Position numbers and translations under genes: made by a program. 64,000 nucleotides of DNA. It comes from Usnea hakonensis. Its lineage: Eukaryota; Ascomycota; Lecanoromycetes; Lecanorales; Parmeliaceae. Position 1 is the first letter of the stretch, and the number at the start of each line of letters is the position of its first letter. Shown in pieces: positions 1-12,345 of the stretch. Location: assembly GCA_013423325.1 (NCBI GenBank), contig BLJB01000026.1:468227-532226 (forward strand), in the 5' to 3' direction. The notes under the pieces are model-generated. The model worked only from the letters and a program-made list of their open reading frames with translations, ran no database searches and was not told the origin of the DNA.

Positions 1-846
1 CTGGCGATCGCTGAGCTTGACGGTCGTCGAGAGAGAGCGTCGGTTCATTGGCCTAGGGACGATTGGAGAGGGTGGGATAGCTGTGGCGTAGGAGCTGGGT
101 GAGGTATGTGTGCCGTTCTTCGGACCTCGTGGATCGAAGTTTTTGGGGCAAGGGTCGCTGCTGAGTGGGATGTGGATGGTTGTGGACGGCGTAGTCTGCG
201 TTCTTCGGATCGCGTGTAAACGGGGTTCGTGCGGATGGAGCACTTCTGCTTACGAGATCGATGTGGTGGTGGTGGTGGTGGTGGCAGGGTTCTGAATTAT
301 ATAGCTGCAGGCGTTTTCGAGGGGAGCGGATGCTTGGTCATGACTGCTTTCGCGGCTGGATGTGGGGTTGGAGTCGATGCCGGCATGGGTTTGAGACGAA
401 GATGTATGGACAGATCCGGCTTGAAAGACCGAAGGCGCATTTTTCAAAACCCCGATTTTCAAGAGGGATGTGGATTTCCTGACTTACTTACCTACCTCAC
501 ATACCTCGGGTTACCTTAGTGAACTTCAAGTACGGTCAAGTACCTACCTTAGGTACCTAGCTTCAGGGGCGCCATGAGATGGAGACCTGAAGATAAAGGA
601 AAACAAAGAATTTAAATTATTCCTGTATGTTGTATGCGGCCTCAGTATCCCATCCATCCATCCATCCATCCATTGCCCTCTCAATGCAGGGGTATAAACC
701 GTTCCATCAGAATGTGCCAAAAACGAGCAGTTGCCTGAACGATGAAGATGCTCGTACCCAAGGGTCCGGACGGTCCAAGACGTCACGTGGTATCACCTCT
801 TCCCCCCCCCCCTCCTTCCGCATCCCCCTGCATTGAATAGATTATC
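1..846. other. Intergenic, downstream of kinesin gene
   Basis: No convincing gene. The stretch holds a GTG/GGT microsatellite near 261-286, a CCAT tetranucleotide run near 650-675 and a C-run near 806-815. A palindrome-like AGGTACCTAG element lies near 550-560. The short open frames have no recognisable domain and several only exist because of the GTG repeat. Confidence 0.6.
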
Positions 847-3800
847 TCAACGCCGATCAAAGAACCAAGTGCTCCTCTTCCCGCCCGGACTACCATTTGC
901 TTCTTGCGCCTGCAGCCCACTCAGCGTGGGAATATTGGGACCTGTGCCGTTCATCTGTTCGTTCGCGCCGCCTCCTCGTAGCGGTTTCGCTATCCGCGAT
1001 CCGGCTCCCCCAAAGTTGAAACCGACGGGATTGTTCGACGCGGATGACATGTTGCGGGTGGAGCCGTGCTTGGCGGCTTCGAGGCGTTCTTTGACTGCTG
1101 TGAGTTGGGCTTCGAATCTAGAGGGGAGATGGGTCAGCTGGTTCCTGCTACGTTCGACTCGTGGCACACACCTGTGGTTCGCTGCTGTCAACTTTTCTTG
1201 ACTATCCTGCAACAGCGCTTCCAAACTCATGATTCGCTCATTCCTCGCCATTAGCTTCCTCTCCGCAATCGCGACTTCCTTTTTGAGGCTTCCATTTTGC
1301 TCAACAAGCTGTCTTTGCACATGTGTTAGCTGCTCCAAGTTGCGCTCCAAGAAAGCCATCTTCTTCTGCTGCGCCCGGTTGTTCGACGACCTGAGAACGT
1401 TGTTATACTGCTCGCGGGTCTCGTCGAGTGATATTTCAAGCTCTACTACACGTTCGCAGCGATTCTGGAGATCGCGCATTAGTGACTTCTTCATGACGTC
1501 GAAGTCGGCGATCTGCTGTTGAACAGTCCTACTGGTGGCCATTGGTTGACTCGCCCCATTGGTCCGAGGAGCACGCTGGGATTCTTCGACGCTCATTTTC
1601 AGACGATGATTCTCTTCGTCCTTTCGCGCTAAGTCTTCTCGTATATCTTTGATCATCTGAGCTTGTGTTTCCTTCCTGCTGTCGTAAAGTTCTGACAATC
1701 TGCTCTTAACTTCATCAATGTCCGCTTCGGAGAGGTTGCGCTCCATCAAATCTTCATACTCCTGCTCGACCGTGGCTAGTCGCTCAACGAGGTCTCTTCT
1801 TTGGTCTCGATCATCACCTAGCTCAGTTGTAGCATTTGAGCTCACATCTACTTGTCGTCCAATGCCTTGCGCTTCGACCAATCTAAGCCTCAATCCTTGT
1901 AGCTCCTCAGACGTGATGATCTCTCCTGCAGCACTGACGTCCTGCAGTGCGTCAACTTGCTCAATGCATCTTCGGATCTTGCTTTCGTTGTCCGAGGAAG
2001 TTTCATTTCTCATCTCGAAGCCAGCCATCATCTGTGCCATACGTTCTGCTTTCTTCTTCTCCTTCTCGTTGAGACCCCCATTCGTCACCTTGGCACTCAT
2101 TCTTACGTCAAGCAGCTGTTGCTTGACCTCATCCAACTCAGTAGTAAGCTCCGAGTTAGCCTCCTTCAGGCCGTCCATGGTAATGGCAGCCTCTTTGCTC
2201 TCGAACGCGACTCTCTCAAGCTGCATCTTCAATTCGTTGACCTCGCTACCAAGCTTCTCGTTGGTTTTGCCAGCCCGGGAGCTGTTCTCCTTCAAATAAT
2301 GAAGTTCTTCCTTGGCCTCTTTCAATGCTTGTTCTGCCGTAGATAATTGAGACTCTTTCTCGGCGACCTGGTCCTGCAGCTCATTTTCTCGTCGCAGGAA
2401 GTCTTCTCGTTCGTCTTTTTCTAGAACAATGCTAGGAGTAAAAGCCCTATCTCCAGTCCTCGATTCCGATCGGCTGGGTGTTTCTGACCGCCCAACTTCT
2501 TGCAATCTCGATGGTGTGCCTGGTCTGCCAGCACGAGAATCCGCTCTAGACACGGCTATTCCACCAGCAGCTAAAGGGGGGGCCCATTTCTCTTTGGGTA
2601 CTGCCTCCCCACTGCGCCATGACTGGACTTCTCCTTCCAAGCTTGAGACATAGACCTCGTACGTCGTGACTTGGTTCTGCGCTTTCTTTAAGAGTTGCTT
2701 CAATTCTAGTGGACTGAGCTCGGCGTTGATCTTGGCCTTGTTCTTGATAGCCTTCGCCCTGACGCCGAACCTCAAGGTACTTATGGTCTCTTGGTCGTTA
2801 TAGCTGCTTGGCGAGCAATTGATAATTAGGGTAGTCCTGGAGTTACCGCCCAGCGATTCTTGCAAAATTCGTGTGAGCTTTGAATCTCGATATGGTATGT
2901 GCGTCGATTTGCCGTCTGTGAGCGAGTTGATGACCATGCCTAGCGCGCTCAAACTCTTGTTTATCTTCTTAGCTTCTTCAAGCGTCTGTCCACTGGCACC
3001 TGTCTTCCCGACCTTTTCGCTACCGGCAAGGTCGACAAGGAATAGCTGACCGCTTTTGGCTGACCCCGTCTCAACATTCTTCTGGGTGATGGTGATGACA
3101 AAAATAGAATGTGACCGTGAAGACTCCTGGTTCATGTTTGTCGCAGCTGTCGCCCTGGCTGTACCACCTCTTCGCATAACCTCATACACCTCCTGGACAC
3201 TCGAGACGTAGATTTCTAAGAGACCTTTCACATAGACTCCTCTGCTCTTCTCTTCGTGTATTGGGAGATTATCATTCTGAGGTGCCAATAGGTCCCGAAT
3301 TTTCTCCATATAGATCTCCATATAGCTAACACGAACGGTGTATTCGATATTTCCAGGACTCCGTAATATGCTGGCAAACATCTGCTCCACTATCCGAGGG
3401 ATGATTCCTCTTTGTTCCTCATCGTCTATATCAGCGCCCATCATCGTGTAGGATTTTCCTGCCCCAGTCTGCCCATAGGCAAAGACTGTGCCATTGTAGC
3501 CATTCAGTATATCGTCAACCGTAGAACGAATCGAGAAGTCGAAAACATCAGTCTGCCGCGATTTTGTGTCGAAGACCCGGTCAAAGGTGAATGCGCCGGC
3601 TGCTTCGTTGGACTGGAGACAGCGTTAGCCGCAAGGACCGTTCTGCCACTTTTGAGCAACCAACGTCACTTTAGGGAGGGATTTCTGGTGGCCTGCTCAC
3701 GTTGATGCTGCATGTATCCTCTGTCTCGAAATCGACAATCTGATCTCCTCCACTTGCTAGCTCTGCTTTGTTCTGGGGACGAAACCGCGCAACAACTGCG

Positions 3801-3947
3801 CAGAGACAATCAGCTCTTGAATCCTCTGTTTATTGACCTGATCGTAGCTGCGTACCCTTGATTGTATTTCCGGCATTGGCCGCGCTCCTAGAAATCCCTT
3901 ATCAGCAGTGCCTGCGTCTCCGGGGTCTTCCACCACACATACGCCAT
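847..3947 (-). CDS. kinA: Kinesin-1 heavy chain (conventional kinesin)
   Basis: Plus-end-directed microtubule motor for vesicle and nuclear transport in hyphae. The model has four exons: 3943-3947, 3856-3887, 3701-3795 and 847-3612, giving 965 aa, close to the usual fungal length of about 930. The phases agree and the N-terminus MASAANAGNTIKVVARFRP matches the family. The motor domain carries the P-loop GQTGAGKS at residues 91-98, the SSRSH switch I motif, LVDLAGSEK switch II and the HIPYRDSKLTRIL helix. A neck and a long coiled-coil stalk follow. The tail has the autoinhibitory IAKPLRGGG motif. The first coding exon is only 5 nt (ATGGC), supported by GTATGT...CTAG splice sites and by homology of the joined start. 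The tail motif identifies kinesin-1 rather than kinesin-3. The symbol follows the Aspergillus name. Confidence 0.95.
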
Positions 3948-4561
3948 GGCGAAGGGGCTACTCCAAGACCACCGACGTCTCTAAGCTACCCCAAGAGCCT
4001 ACTAGCGATTAAATTAACATAGAGCCTCACAAAAAGCAAAGTAAAGGCTCGTGTTGACGTCTTGACGAAGAAGAAATCATTTCAGGGCAGGGGTGTATAT
4101 TCGGGGTGACGCGCTGATAAACATGCACTAAGGTACCTAGGCTCGTTTTAGGATCAACATGATATCAACACTTCTTCTTCCACACACCAAAACGGATATA
4201 TTAAGCTATCAAAGACCTGCGTCTCAATTCCTATCTTTTACAATCTATGTTATCACACTCAACCCAAACGATAGCGGACGGAATCCGGGTGCAATCATGG
4301 TAGGCCGCATATGCGGTATACAAAGAACGCGCATTTGTGCATCCCTACCCCGAGCGGATGCCCTCTAGCGACTTGCAGCGCTCTCGGAAGCAGCGTCCTA
4401 CATCTAGAGGACAGTCAACGCCTCTGCACCCACACCCAGACTCCACGCTGAACCATGACAATGGGATGCCCATATAGACAAAGCTCTCTTAGCTCTTAAG
4501 TTTCCCGCCTTTGAAGATACACTAATTCGCCTTCTCTTCTCTAAGCATGTCAACAGCCTTC
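3948..4561. other. Intergenic between kinesin 5' end and RAD6 3' end
   Basis: This is upstream of the kinesin start and past the RAD6 stop, so it should hold the kinesin promoter. A palindrome-like AGGTACCTAGG element lies near 4132-4142. No gene is supported; the 69-aa frame at 4159-4368 has no recognisable features. Confidence 0.5.
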
Positions 4562-5249
4562 CTAATCCTCCCAGCTCTTCTCCACTGTTTCCCTGACCCT
4601 CTTCGTGTACTCGCGGCGATTGTCTTTGTAGAGATTCGACGCTTCTACGTTGGCAGGGGACGATGTATTCGGGTCGTTCAGTAAACTTAGTATAAATGGT
4701 CAGCCTTCGTACACGCTTGAAAAGAGCTTGAAAACATGCCTTTGAATGCTCGTTAATATTGCAGCAACATCATACGTAGGACTCCATCTGTTCTGCAAAA
4801 TGTCCAAGCACAATTCTCCCGTACCGTAGACATTCGGGTGGAACATTTGGCTGATGAATTTGACTCCCGGTGGTTTGTTGGGATACTGCTCTTCAAAGTG
4901 CATGACTAGACGAAATGTCCCATCTTCAAAGGGTGTATCTGCAGGTCCTATAATCACAGCATTCCTTCGCTCATTTTGGTGAGCTCAATTGACCATATGT
5001 GGTGTGAACGAGCAGGAATGCGTACCAGGTCATGACATTGTCGGCAATGGGAGAAGCTGAGACACCAGCCGGTGGATCTGTTTGCATACGCTGTGTCAAA
5101 GGCTTATCAGCTCCAGAATTGAGACAGTGCATGGCTTTCCTTTCAGAGAACCGTGGTGACTTGCAATAAGTACTCTGGAAGCAGAAGACATTTCTGCGGC
5201 ACTGTACCTTGAAGTCACGCATGAGGCGCCTGCGCGCTGGTGTAGTCAT
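4562..5249 (-). CDS. rad6: Ubiquitin-conjugating enzyme E2, RAD6/UBC2 type
   Basis: E2 enzyme that works with Rad18 on PCNA in post-replication repair and with Bre1 on histone H2B. Exons are 5208-5249, 5026-5090, 4740-4964 and 4562-4685, giving 151 aa, exactly the length of the family in filamentous fungi. The N-terminus MTTPARRRLMRDFK is diagnostic of RAD6. The UBC fold has the HPN motif at 78-80, the active-site Cys88 in GELCLDILQNRW and the C-terminal EKSWED. The third intron has a GC donor (GCATGT at 4739) and an AG acceptor; without it the frame runs into a stop and loses the conserved C-terminus. Orthologs are uvsJ in Aspergillus and mus-8 in Neurospora. Confidence 0.96.
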
Positions 5250-8128
5250 TTTTCCACTCGAGCTTGGACCGAAACTGGGGTAAAGTTGAGCTGGGATGTC
5301 AAGGGATTAGAAAGCCAGTCTGACGCGAGATGATAGATGAAGAAATGACTGTTGGAAGGCGACGGTGGTCTTGGGTGGTGTTTCGTGTTTGGGCCGTGAC
5401 ACTCATGCGAGCTGCCGAGCAATTCGCCGCTTTTCGCTTTTTCGGGGAATTGACAGACTACCGGGTGCCAAGGGTTGCTGACTAATGTTACCGAGACAAT
5501 GGCTCGAGTGGGGACTGGTGATTGATGACTATGAGGCTCTTTAAAGTAAGCACAGTGTGCAGTTTCTCTCACATTCTAAGTACAGTACCTCATATACTTT
5601 CAGCCGGAAGATAAGATGATGATGATGATAATACTTAAAGTAATAATAATAATAAAGTAAAAATAATGGGAACAATGGTAGTAGTAGTAGGAGTAAAAGT
5701 AAGTAAGAAAAAGTAGTGATGCTCACAGTGATGGACCTCTTTGAGTATCTTATATAATTTAATGCTTCCATCTGTTGGACCACGATTTATTATAGGTGTT
5801 ATACAAGTACGTAAGAACTATGACGCATAGTTGATGGACTTAGTCGTCGATTTTCCAATACTTTTGTTTCTCTGCAGTGGCGCTCTGACCATCCAAAATG
5901 AGGACCGCTATGCATCATGTAATTTTCATCCTGCATGATGCCCTCACTGCCGTTCATGATTATAATCGATCTGGGCCCTTGTAGACCCTCTACCACTATC
6001 ACCCTCCACGACGACAGAGGAAAGGGGCACGTGCGGAACCTAAGGCAAGCGGATTCCTTTGTCTGCAGCAATTTCACACACTCCACACCTTTCCAAATCT
6101 GATTGCAGCAGACTAATAAAATACCAATCATTGACTTTGGCGTGCGCCCAAGCACCCATAAACCATGTTTTACTGCTCTACACCCTCTCAAGATATTCCA
6201 TTTCACCGGAATTAAAGGCGTTCTTCCATGCTTATAATTGGAGGCATCTCAAGCCAAGCTGCTTTCTCTGAAAAGCCGATCCGACATCCCGACCTTGTGC
6301 ATGAAGATTTTGACTCCCGGCTTTTCCTCTTCAGCCCCAACATCGCATTATCATAATCAACGAGACTGACCAAGAAAAAACCTTTACATCCCGCCTAAAC
6401 CCCATAGCTTGGAGCCACTTTGTGAAAAAGGAAGTAAGAGGAAGTACGAATAGGAGTCGCTTCATTTTCAATGATTACACACGATGGAAAGCACAACCAG
6501 AGACACTCAACAACATGGAATGCAGATACAAATGCATAGAAAAAGCGGAGAAGTCGACTGCGGACTGCTCAAATACCTGACAGTGCAATGCAGGTACTAT
6601 ACTGTCTGCACCGCGCCAAAGCTCCCAAGCCCAATTAGGGAAAGCGTCGCATAGCCAAGTAGAGAAGGTACTTTGCATGTCATCCACCCCCCATAATCTT
6701 TCGAGGAGTCCAATGACATAGCTTATCATTTAATGGTACGCCCGGGAATTGGGCAGCAGATAACACTATCTAGACGGCGAGTTAATCCTAGTTGATGGGA
6801 GAAAGACCAATCTCAGTACTGAATATCTGTCCTCAGGGATTCGGAAGTTGTTCAAGTGCTCCTCATAAGCGGCTTTTGGGAACGGCATGAAGCCACATCC
6901 TTCCTTGCTTACTATAGTTTAAATTCTAAAAGAATACTGCCAATTTGGTACCAGTTCTTATTACTCCAGTCAGAAACGATGAGCGTGCGTGAGCCTATCA
7001 ACAGTATCGCTCGGGACCACACCAGCTTCAAAACGCAGAAATATACTTTCAGTTACCGTAGGAGATATTGCATCCCGGCCCGCTTCCTGCATTATTTGGA
7101 AACCCTCGGAAGCAGTTGTCCGCATCTCGGGTGTTACGGAATATCTGGGAAGAGTGTCCTATAGTAAGCTTAAAGGATCGAACGGCTATTTCTGAAATAG
7201 CGAGTCTCGCCGTATTTCCCTCCAGCCTTGGGGAGTGAAAATATTGATCTGATGGCAATGAGAACTAGACACAATAACGATCCAAAGAACGGCGCAAAAG
7301 ACATGGATTCACTATCTTGTGCAAGGAAGACGAGGAGTTGGATAGGAGGGATGTCGATTTCGTAGCGCGGTGATTGGGCTACCCGGTAAAGGAGTCAATG
7401 TAAGCATCTTGATTCTCTTTGGGAGCCACTAAGGATGTACACTGAGAAGTGGCATGAAAGCCATTGGGTCAAGCCGAACTTGGTATAACCCGACCAATAC
7501 TGAGCTACCAGATTCCACTACCATCCCATCATTGTTGGTTCTTTAGACCGTGGTGGATGGAAGCCAGGTCCATTCTTGTGCCGACACGAGCGACCTTGAA
7601 ATCAAGGCTCGATATCAAAATTAATTCGGTGTAGAGTGTAACCCGACTCTTCGATCAGAGTAGATATGTTAGCTAGTGTTCAGCATGTAATTGCAAGGTG
7701 CCTAACACGGACTGCGAGACGTCTTGGCAGAGAGATTTAGAAAATTGAATGCTTCAAACGGTCTGAAAGGAGAAATTAGCAGCAGAGTTTTCCGTGAAGT
7801 TTCCTGACACGATTCTTCCAATCTTCGCTCAATAATTTAATGATAAGAAAGAACATGAGGTACGTAGTAAATTGGACGCTAACAAAAATAGTTTCAACCG
7901 AAATTTACAACTTAGGTAAGGTAGGTACTAGTCTATTTCCTCAGCCCTACCTGTGCTACGTAATAAATTTAGGGGTCCAATTCCTCGACATGGAAAACAT
8001 CCAAGGTAGCAATGGCAACATGGCACAGGAGTCCTTTCGGACGTAAAAGCCCAAGGAATGAGATCGCAGGCCACAGCCAAGCAATTCGCCGTCTAGGTAC
8101 GATAATTGAACTCGAGACACGTGCCACA
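5250..8128. other. Long gene-poor interval
   Basis: About 2.9 kb without a supportable gene. A GAT/AAT trinucleotide-rich patch lies at 5610-5700. Open frames of 60-135 codons occur on both strands, for example 5799-6206 (-) and 6475-6729 (-), but none shows a domain, signal peptide or splice-compatible partner. The first 300 bp contain the presumed RAD6 promoter. AGGTA-type motifs lie near 7911-7931. Confidence 0.5.
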
Positions 8129-8608
8129 ATGCGAGTCGAATGGGAACAGACAGAGACGCCACAAGTGGGGCCTCAGATCAACATTGGAGAATCTACACCC
8201 GATCATTCTACGAGTGGTATCACGCGACTCCAGGCCTGGTGGACCCACAACATCCGCTTGAATCTTGAGCATGGCCCATCGGGAGCTAACCCTCGTGACT
8301 ACCTCGCTCTCGAAAGGACATTCCTGGGCTGGTTCAGGACTTCGGTAGCTCTCATCTCCTTTAGCGTTGTCATTACGCAATTGTTCATTTTGAAAGACCA
8401 CGACTCTAGGAAAGGCAGAATCCTTGGCGTCATCATCTCTTGCGGAGGCATCTTGGTTGTTCTCCTGGGTTGCATCCGGTATTTCCAGCAGCAGAAACTT
8501 CTCACGCAAGGAAAAGCGCTTTCGGGAGGCTGGCATCATCATATCTTACTCATATTGCTATTACTTATATTTTTAACTCTATTTGTATTCGTGATTATTG
8601 ATAGCTAA
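8129..8608 (+). CDS. DUF202 (YidH-like) integral membrane protein
   Basis: Small membrane protein of unknown function. From ATG 8129 it is 159 aa; an in-frame ATG at 8012 would add 39 residues. I prefer 8129 because the extra stretch has no features. The family signature PRDYLALERTFLGWFRTS is followed by three predicted membrane helices: a first (SVALISFSVVITQLFIL), a second after a short basic loop (GVIISCGGILVVLLGCI), and a C-terminal one rich in Leu and Ile. Related fungal DUF202 proteins have the same soluble N-terminal region. It converges on the tetraspanin gene downstream. The start is uncertain. Confidence 0.85.
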   Translation: MRVEWEQTETPQVGPQINIGESTPDHSTSGITRLQAWWTHNIRLNLEHGPSGANPRDYLALERTFLGWFRTSVALISFSVVITQLFILKDHDSRKGRILGVIISCGGILVVLLGCIRYFQQQKLLTQGKALSGGWHHHILLILLLLIFLTLFVFVIIDS

Positions 8609-8762
8609 TGGTTGCTGCTCCGTTCATGATGACAAGTCTGCCTACAGAGGGAAGAATCCAGCTCCTCAATCACTATTTCTCCGATAAGGGTATTTCTCTG
8701 AAGAGTAATCGTTATCCACTCCCGGCTACCAATCTATAAGTGGAATACGTCCGCTCTTAGCG

Positions 8763-9817
8763 TCAACCCTCTCTCCACCGACTTTCCTCATTCTGGAGCC
8801 TTGATGGTTGTACCAGCATTCCATGACCATCTGACGCATTGGTGCCACTTTCCTCTGCCTGAGAAGTAGCAGCTCGGCCTTCAAACTCTGGAAGAGGATC
8901 ATCGTGATACGCATCTTCTATCCTTCCTCGAACATTTTTTGAGTCTCTGTCACCACCGGTCAGATCATTTCCCTCGCGTTCCACGGAAGTGAGAGAGGGA
9001 CGAGGGGTCCATGTTGACGAGAGAAGCGGATTGCGTGTTCGGTAGATGACCATCAATAGCAGCTAGAAGTCACGTTGAGCCTGCTGTGGTTGATACCAAG
9101 AAACGTGAACGGGGAGCATTGAGCGTCTAACCTTGAGCAAAAAGGTTACAACGGCAACTAACAGTATCAGTCCTCCAGTGACCTGTTCCATTTGTCTCCA
9201 GCTACCAAAGCAGCTGTTGCTCCTACCAAATGCTTCGACACAAGCTTTGGCACTATGACTTTTATCTGGGAATGGCCATGCTCTGTCTCGAACACTGCGA
9301 AACCCACAGCACTGAAATTGCTCCTGGATTCTCCGGACTGCTTCCGCATCCTTATTTGTGAATAGAGCGCTCCATTGACGCTCCAGACCGCAACTTAATT
9401 CGCTTGGGGGTGCAACATGAGTGAGAGCAAGTGTAGCAATCGCCGTCTCGTAGATGACAAGCAGCACAAAGACAATGATAGCAGACCAAGAAAAGGACAT
9501 CTTGGTGGAAGCATCCGCGCGTATGCTCAACCTTTGAGCACCATGTAGAGAAACACCGGTGATGACGGGTAGGATGATTGTTGCTGTGGCGGTGACTGTA
9601 GAGATGGGGAGAGAAAAGGCTCGGATTCTGTGTAGGACGATGCTGCAAACAATTCAGTCTCACGGGTAGGTCAGAGACAGCAAGGGATCCGGACGGACCC
9701 GCCAGTGACCACAAGTCCAACTAGCAGCTACGTTCACGTCAGCCTGCATCATCGCTTTCATCTCTCTCAGCTCACCACTGGGACCAGAAGAGAGAGTGTT
9801 TGGGTTGATGAACGCAT
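8763..9817 (-). CDS. Tetraspanin, Tsp3-like
   Basis: Four-helix membrane protein of the fungal Tsp3 type, probably organising plasma-membrane or endomembrane domains. Exons are 9776-9817, 9699-9727, 9132-9642 and 8763-9062, giving 293 aa. Splicing assembles TM1 (SLLVPVLLVGLVVTGG), TM2, TM3 (WSAIIVFVLLVIYETAIATL), a large extracellular loop and TM4, which spans the last intron. The loop carries the tetraspanin CCG motif (QFQCCGF), the RDRAWPFP block typical of fungal Tsp3, and further cysteines. The acidic cytoplasmic tail comes only from the last exon. The second intron has an unusual GTCCGT donor, but the phase and the membrane helix it restores support it. Confidence 0.85.
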
Positions 9818-10323
9818 CTTCAATTAGTCTTTTCAATAAAATGTACGATTCTGCAGTCGGTCTCGAAGAATACTATGCCTCGTATGACGGGGAAGATGGG
9901 GGAAGGGGGGAAGTGAAGTGAGGTGGTAGAGGAGGCTGTGGAAAAGAAATGAGGGGAGCGCTATGACCTATCGACTAGGGTAAGACTGTTGATGGAGGGA
10001 CGGATCTATATCTCATTTGTTTACCGTATCGCAGACATTCCGCTGCACCTCGGGCAATCATTGTTGCGAAAACAACACCCCATTGGCCAATTTGATCTTA
10101 CTACGACCAAGTGCCAACCTCTCCCATCAACCCGCCAAACACCAAGACCAAACAAATAATGTCCAAGTTATGATGTTGATCGAAGCTGCAATGCATCAAG
10201 TAGCGAGCATCTACGACTTCGAGTAGTTGGAGAGGGAACCGAGTGCGACAGTCTCGAGAGCGCACTGATTTATGTCCTATGAGACAGACATTGATTTTCG
10301 AAGTAAGCGACAAATTCGCTCAA
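9818..10323. other. Intergenic, tetraspanin 5' side
   Basis: Upstream of the tetraspanin start and downstream of the SAP-protein stop. A purine-rich patch lies at 9890-9955, which is a pyrimidine-rich tract on the tetraspanin coding strand and fits a fungal promoter or 5' leader. No gene seen. Confidence 0.45.
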
Positions 10324-11184
10324 TCATTTACGCGTGGTTTCCGGCAAAACTGTCACCGCCAGCGAACCATCTCCCCTCACGCCTCTAGAGTCCTCCACCA
10401 ACCCTTCATCCTCATCCCCCCTCACCCCCATCTCCTTCTTGACCGCGTCACCCACCATCTCATCCCCTCCATGCAACACGCTCAAATCCTCGCGCAAAAC
10501 ATCATTCCTCGCCAACCACACATCGCCACATATTCGGTCCTCGCGGACGGATACTGGAGCTCCCAGAAAGAAAAACGACATCTCCCTCATGCCTGTGAGT
10601 TTGAGACCAAAGACCGTTCCTGCTTCTTTGCCCCAGCGGTCTTTGCGCACGCCTGCTGCGGCGTCGGCGATTAGTAGGGGCTTTTGGGCGAGGTTGCGGG
10701 CTACTATGTGCATGCCTTGGAGGGTGTGGAGAGCCCAGAAGAGGTCATGATCTAATTTGATTTGTGAACAACTGTCGCTTGATTTGATCGAGAGGATGGT
10801 TAAATCCTCGCCATCGGAAAGCTCGAGGATTATGACTCCGGCTCCCTCACACCTGTAGCCTGCGACATGATGGCCAATTAGGCGCCATGGATCGAATTCC
10901 CCAGTGGAGGGAAGGAGGATCTTGGTGTCGAGAAGATAGCCTAATGTCCAGCCCTCCGCATACTCGGTCTTTAGAGCCTCAAAGAGCCTACAAAGGAGAT
11001 CATCTTTGCTGCCGGATGATGTCAGTCCACGCTTGCTTAGCTCGTGTTGGGCGTCAGAGAGGAAAAAGAACGGATCGAGGAGGACGGCGACTACGTCGTT
11101 CATCTTTTGTGATCGCGCGCCGGAGGTGGTTGGTATGTGACGTGGAGAGTGAGGGACTCTTCCGAGTAGATCCATGTAGTCCAT
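10324..11184 (-). CDS. SAP-domain hypothetical protein
   Basis: Single-exon 286-aa protein from ATG 11184. Residues about 46-73 (LSKRGLTSSGSKDDLLCRL) match a SAP motif, a helix-extended-loop-helix DNA-binding module often found in chromatin or DNA-repair proteins. The middle part predicts mixed alpha/beta structure with no family I recognise. The C-terminal 60 residues are charged and rich in Gly, Asp and Glu, and look disordered. Function is unknown; a nuclear or chromatin role is inference from the SAP motif alone. Confidence 0.7.
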   Translation of the reverse strand: MDYMDLLGRVPHSPRHIPTTSGARSQKMNDVVAVLLDPFFFLSDAQHELSKRGLTSSGSKDDLLCRLFEALKTEYAEGWTLGYLLDTKILLPSTGEFDPWRLIGHHVAGYRCEGAGVIILELSDGEDLTILSIKSSDSCSQIKLDHDLFWALHTLQGMHIVARNLAQKPLLIADAAAGVRKDRWGKEAGTVFGLKLTGMREMSFFFLGAPVSVREDRICGDVWLARNDVLREDLSVLHGGDEMVGDAVKKEMGVRGDEDEGLVEDSRGVRGDGSLAVTVLPETTRK

Positions 11185-12345
11185 TGCTTAGCAGGATAGT
11201 ATCCGCCAGGAGAGATTGTACAGGTTGGTTGCTACTTTTGTGGTGTAGACCTGAATAAGATAGTGTCTCTGCAAGGTGTTTTGCGGTGGGTGTCAACCCA
11301 TCCTAGAATGGGTGTTGACGAATCTTAGCGTGGATATGGCTGAGACTACTTTGAGTAGATCAAGCTTTGTGTGCTTGAGGAAAGATGAAGGAACACATCA
11401 AATGAATTGAGATGACACAGGAGGATTGATGACACAAGATGCTTGAGGAAAAGAGAGCAATATGTGGGACAGAGCACCGACTCACTACTACCGAGCATAA
11501 TGCACATCAGGTGTTGATATCCGCGCAAGAGATGCTGCCATCTTCTGGATGTTCCAAAGTCTTCCTCGTCTGTCTTAGACATTCAGAAGTGATTGATTTC
11601 AAGGTCTCTCACTGAGGCCTTGTATCCGGATCATTGTTGATGCCAAGGACTTACTCGACTTGGATGTTATAAGGCCAGGGCAGGAACAATACTAAATCGG
11701 GCCGAGATATCCGCAGCCGTTCGGTGTACGAGCCTCGTAAGCTAAGGTAAGTTACCTTACCTCCTGGCACAAACCGCCATATTTGATTAATCATCTCTTA
11801 AATGCTTAGCATATGAGGTAGTGTAAGGGTAAATGACCTTTTCCATGCCTTATGGTTTTGCGCAAACAATGTCACTCTGTCCGCTTTCATTAGCACCTTG
11901 CCCTTGCTACCTGCAAAATCCTTCAGCTAAGGTTTTGCATATACATCAGCGGTAATGTACCTGCATAGCACTGCATAGCTGCGAATCATTTCGATGATGG
12001 CATTCCATCGTGTAGTCCTGTGCTTGGCTTGATTTGAAGTTGCCTTTCTAGGAAGCCAGAATTACGTAGATGGCCTTTAATTCTAACCCAGAAACAACTG
12101 TATCGTGCAGTACGTACACCCTAGTTGTGCGAATGATTGGCAAAGGCAAACTTGCTGCGCCTCACAATACTCCCTATCTCACTTTGTGTATCTACTCTCC
12201 CCCTCCCCCCTAAAAAAACAACCAGCCGAGGAGACTTTGAGATTTTGAACGCCGTCTTTTCTTATCGAATCTTGCAAAGATTTCAAAATCACAGCTTCAG
12301 CTACAATTCGGCTTGTCCGCCCTCAAAGGGACCATCTTCGAGGGC
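11185..12345. other. Intergenic
   Basis: Divergent promoter space between the SAP gene (-) and the ankyrin gene (+). A palindromic AAGGTAAGTTACCTTACCT element lies near 11744-11762. A C-run and an A-run flank 12205-12220, about 130 nt before the ankyrin gene start. No gene is supported; the 78-aa frame at 11346-11582 (-) has no features. Confidence 0.45.

Noticed and set aside
1718..2299. 193-codon + strand frame
   Set aside because: It lies wholly antisense to the kinesin coiled coil; its Ser/Leu-rich composition is the mirror of Glu/Lys/Gln codons on the coding strand.
5799..6206. 135-codon minus frame
   Set aside because: No domain, no signal, no splice partner, and a composition typical of chance frames in this gene-poor stretch.
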